Shown: positions 61,578-64,000 of the stretch, in pieces | Layout: each line of letters opens with the position of its first letter | Numbering within the stretch: position 1 is the first letter of the stretch | Assembly: GCA_964525015.1 (NCBI GenBank) | Contig: CAZGFY010000007.1 | Span: 1 to 64,000, forward strand | Source: RGIG3102 sp964525015 | GTDB taxonomy: Bacteria; Bacillota; Clostridia; Oscillospirales; Ruminococcaceae | DNA length: 64,000 nt | Reading direction: 5' to 3' | Notes under the pieces: generated by a model | Told to the model about the DNA's origin: nothing | What the model saw: the letters and a program-made list of their open reading frames with translations, nothing else | Database searches by the model: none | Made by a program: the position numbers and the translations under genes

Positions 61578-62651
61578 ATGAAAAAAATTATTAAATTTTT
61601 AGTTTTGCTAATAGTTGTAGTGGCTATTGGGATAGGTGCTTATGCATTTAGCGAAATTAATGGCAAAAGCGAAGGTGAAGAAGTGATTGTCTCAGTTCCT
61701 ATGGGAAGTGGAACAAGTGTGATTGCCGATATTTTAGAAGAAAATAATGTAATTGGAAACGCCTTAGTTTTTAAAATCTACACAAGAGTAAACCCAGTTG
61801 ATGGTTTGCAATATGGAGATTTTACGCTAAGAGAAGATATGAGCTATGATGAAGTTATAACAGCGCTTCAAAGTATTGCATCTGTTAAAGAAACAGTGAG
61901 CGTTACATTTCCAGAAGGATTTACCTTAATTCAAATGGCACAAAGGCTAGAAAATGAAGGCCTATGCACAGCAGAAGAATTTATCGAAACTGCAAATAAT
62001 GGGGATTTCTCTCAATTTGAATTTTGGACTGCTATTAATGATAATCCAAATAAATTTATGAAAGCTGAAGGATATCTATTCCCTAGCACCTATGAATTTT
62101 ACACAGATGAAACAGTTTATAATATAGTAGAAAGATTATTCGCTGAATTTGATAAAAGAATAACTGATGAAATGTATTTTCAAATGGACGCTATCGGAAT
62201 GAGCCTTGATGAAGTTATCACATTAGCATCTTTTGTTCAAGAAGAAGCAGGACACCCAGATAATCAGCCATATGTTGCAGCTGTTTTAATGAATAGAATA
62301 GTGCCAAACAATGTTGTAATGAGATTAGAATGCAATGTTTGTAGCCATATTAATGAGCCAGGAAACTATGTTTATGATTATATAGTGCCATACTATGGTG
62401 GAGAAAACAATGTGCCAGCTGGAATGATGGAAGCTTATAATACTTATAAAATTGAAGGACTTCCACCAAGCCCAATTTCAAACCCAGGTATTGATGCTAT
62501 AACAAACACATTATGGCCAGCAGAAGATTTTGAAGAATATTATTTCTTCTTAACAGATTTAACAGGAAAATACTACTACTCTAAGACAGTAGCTGAACAC
62601 GACAGAAACTGGGATATTGCTCTTAGTATAAATGCAGGATTAAAAAAATGA
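61578..62651 (+). CDS. mltG: Endolytic murein transglycosylase MltG
   Basis: 357 aa. An N-terminal membrane helix (about 5-26), a LysM-like domain (about 35-110) and the YceG catalytic domain. The catalytic Glu is E223 in LASFVQEEAGHPDN (compare E218 in E. coli MltG). LPPSPISNPGIDAI near 295 is the conserved late motif. It cuts nascent peptidoglycan strands to stop elongation. It ends by overlapping the next start by 4 bp (ATGA). Confidence 0.92.
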   Translation: MKKIIKFLVLLIVVVAIGIGAYAFSEINGKSEGEEVIVSVPMGSGTSVIADILEENNVIGNALVFKIYTRVNPVDGLQYGDFTLREDMSYDEVITALQSIASVKETVSVTFPEGFTLIQMAQRLENEGLCTAEEFIETANNGDFSQFEFWTAINDNPNKFMKAEGYLFPSTYEFYTDETVYNIVERLFAEFDKRITDEMYFQMDAIGMSLDEVITLASFVQEEAGHPDNQPYVAAVLMNRIVPNNVVMRLECNVCSHINEPGNYVYDYIVPYYGGENNVPAGMMEAYNTYKIEGLPPSPISNPGIDAITNTLWPAEDFEEYYFFLTDLTGKYYYSKTVAEHDRNWDIALSINAGLKK

Positions 62652-63874
62652 TAAATAAAAAACCAGAAATACTATCACCAGCAGGTGATATTGAAAGATT
62701 AGAATACGCCTTTACTTATGGTGCAGATGCAGTTTATCTAGGAGCCGAGGAATTTGGAATGAGAACTTCTTCTAAAAATTTCTCGCTAGAAGAACTTGAA
62801 AAAGCTGTGCAAATGGCTAATAGCTTAGATAAAAAAGTTTACCTAACTTTAAATACAGTGCCAACAAACGAAGACGTTAAAAAAATGCCTGAATTTATTA
62901 AAAAGGTTTATGATATTGGAATTCACGCAGTTATCGTTGCAGATTTAGGCGTTTTATCTATGGTAAAAGAAGTTGCACCAGATTTAGAAGTTCATTTTTC
63001 AACGCAGGTAGGAATTGTAAACTATACTGCTGCTAATATGGCATATAAATTAGGGGCAAAAAGAGTTGTTTTAGCTAGAGAGTTATCTTTTGAAGATATT
63101 ATAACAATAAGAGAAAACACCCCAGAAGATTTAGATATCGAATGCTTTGTTCACGGGGCAATGTGTATGTCTTTTTCAGGCAGATGCCTATTATCCCACT
63201 ACTTAACTGGTAGAGATGCAAACAAAGGGGAATGTGCTCAGCCTTGCAGATGGGAATGGACTTTAAGCGAGAAAAAAAGGCCGAATAAGTTTTTTGATAT
63301 AGCTGAAGATGAATATGGCTCAGCGTATATTATGAACGCCGATGATTTATGTATGGCACCATATATAGATTTACTTGTAAAAGCAGGGATAACTAGCCTT
63401 AAAATTGAAGGACGCTCAAAAAGCTTTTACTATGTTGCATCAGTAACATCGGCTTATAGAAAAGCGCTAGACACCTATTTACAAGATACTGAAAACTTTG
63501 TTTGTCCAAATGAAGTGCTAGAAGAACTTACAAAAACTAGCCATAGAAACTATTCAACTGGATTTTACTTTGGAGCAGAAAACGCAACGCAAACAACTAA
63601 TACTTCAAGCTATATAAGAGAATATGATTTATTAGCAGTTGTTTTAAGAACTGAAAATGGAACTTTATTCGCTCAGCAAAGGGGCAAATTTGAACTTGGA
63701 GATGAAATAGAAATTTTACAGCCAAATGGAGAGAATATCCTATTTACTCCAGAAAAAATATTTGATGAAAAAGGAGAAGAAATATCTTCAACTCCACATT
63801 CAATGATGAATTTTAGCTTTAAAATAGACCTTGATATCCCAAGGCTGTCGATTATAAGAAGAAAAGCAAAGTAA
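62648..63874 (+). CDS. U32 peptidase family protein, probable RNA hydroxylase
   Basis: 408 aa. The N-terminal U32 domain (LSPAGDIERLEYAFTYGADAVYLG) holds a cysteine set (CFVHGAMCMSFSGRC, then CAQPC, about 168-204) that in relatives such as TrhP (YegQ) and RlhA (YdcP) ligates an iron-sulfur cluster used for RNA hydroxylation. The length matches TrhP-like proteins, which hydroxylate uridine at tRNA position 34 with prephenate. Peptidase activity is not expected. It is coupled to mltG by a 4-bp overlap and precedes a nitroreductase gene. Confidence 0.87.
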   Translation: MINKKPEILSPAGDIERLEYAFTYGADAVYLGAEEFGMRTSSKNFSLEELEKAVQMANSLDKKVYLTLNTVPTNEDVKKMPEFIKKVYDIGIHAVIVADLGVLSMVKEVAPDLEVHFSTQVGIVNYTAANMAYKLGAKRVVLARELSFEDIITIRENTPEDLDIECFVHGAMCMSFSGRCLLSHYLTGRDANKGECAQPCRWEWTLSEKKRPNKFFDIAEDEYGSAYIMNADDLCMAPYIDLLVKAGITSLKIEGRSKSFYYVASVTSAYRKALDTYLQDTENFVCPNEVLEELTKTSHRNYSTGFYFGAENATQTTNTSSYIREYDLLAVVLRTENGTLFAQQRGKFELGDEIEILQPNGENILFTPEKIFDEKGEEISSTPHSMMNFSFKIDLDIPRLSIIRRKAK

Positions 63875-63890
63875 GAAAGGAATTTTAATT

Positions 63891-64000
63891 ATGAATGCAA
63901 TTGAATTATTAACCAAAAGAAGAAGTGTCAGAAGATACACAGAAACTCCTGTATCAAGCGAAGTTTTAAAAGAAATAGTTGATATTGCAAAGTTTTCTCC
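63891..64000 (+). CDS. Nitroreductase family protein, N-terminal part (3' truncated)
   Basis: The visible 36 codons read ELLTKRRSVRRYTETPVSSE, the FMN-phosphate-binding start of the nitroreductase fold with its RRSxRxY motif. GAAAGGAATT lies about 8 nt upstream of the ATG. The gene runs off the window edge, so nothing can be said of the catalytic part. Confidence 0.85.
   Translation, partial: MNAIELLTKRRSVRRYTETPVSSEVLKEIVDIAKFS

Overview
The window is low-GC chromosomal DNA from an anaerobic Gram-positive bacterium, most likely a member of the Clostridia. The evidence is very AT-rich intergenic DNA, strong AGGAGG-type ribosome sites, lipoproteins with Gram-positive lipoboxes, an oxygen-sensitive class III ribonucleotide reductase (nrdDG), ThyX in place of ThyA, RecD2 without RecBC, and a clostridial-type xylose operon. 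No rRNA, tRNA, CRISPR array, transposase or phage gene was seen. The first and last genes are cut by the window edges.

Layout. 1-732 is the 3' end of a surface protein with Ig-like domains. 1078-4698 is a phnD-phnC-phnE-phnE uptake operon. 4906-14112 is a sugar locus: a LacI-type repressor with a perfect palindromic operator diverges from chvE-mmsA-mmsB (monosaccharide ABC importer), a DUF4867 protein, an L-fucose-isomerase-like enzyme that is probably the non-classical xylose isomerase, and xylB. 14204-20594 holds a helical membrane protein, an intracellular-type gamma-glutamyltransferase, an EAL protein, three tandem DUF3592 proteins and YjdM. 20640-34750 holds a surface flavoprotein reductase, a large FIST/EAL/GGDEF sensor, a lipoprotein, an amino-acid permease, the nrdD-nrdG-dut cluster under a promoter with two NrdR-like boxes, and a diguanylate cyclase. 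34802-38540 is an MBOAT/DHHW acetylation pair with a DUF4358 lipoprotein and an FMN-binding lipoprotein. 38815-41295 is a Gx-transporter gene in line with groES-groEL. 41413-45906 holds a peptidase E homologue, GNAT, MerR and MscS proteins and ribU under an FMN riboswitch. 46124-47275 is metK under a SAM-I riboswitch.

The most unusual region is 46961-51457. The last 104 codons of metK plus its terminator (392 bp) are repeated exactly 2,233 bp downstream. Between and after these copies lie two versions of a two-gene cassette: a secreted protein of about 230 aa followed by a 283-aa lipoprotein. The cassettes are strongly diverged (about 40% protein identity by eye), although their outer edges (metK 3' end and lipoprotein 3' end plus terminator) are identical or nearly so. 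This looks like recent tandem capture of a second allele of a fast-evolving secreted-protein/lipoprotein pair inserted between metK and the recD2 block. The function is unknown. A secreted effector with a surface-anchored immunity lipoprotein is one testable idea.

51461-64000 is housekeeping: a small membrane protein, recD2-comF-mreB, then pcrA, thyX, tmk, a DUF2156 protein, a GNAT protein, mltG, a U32 peptidase-family protein and the start of a nitroreductase gene. Recurring themes are cyclic-di-GMP signalling (three proteins), surface flavoproteins (two FMN_bind lipoproteins plus ribU and a Gx-family transporter), and dNTP supply (nrdD, nrdG, dut, thyX, tmk).
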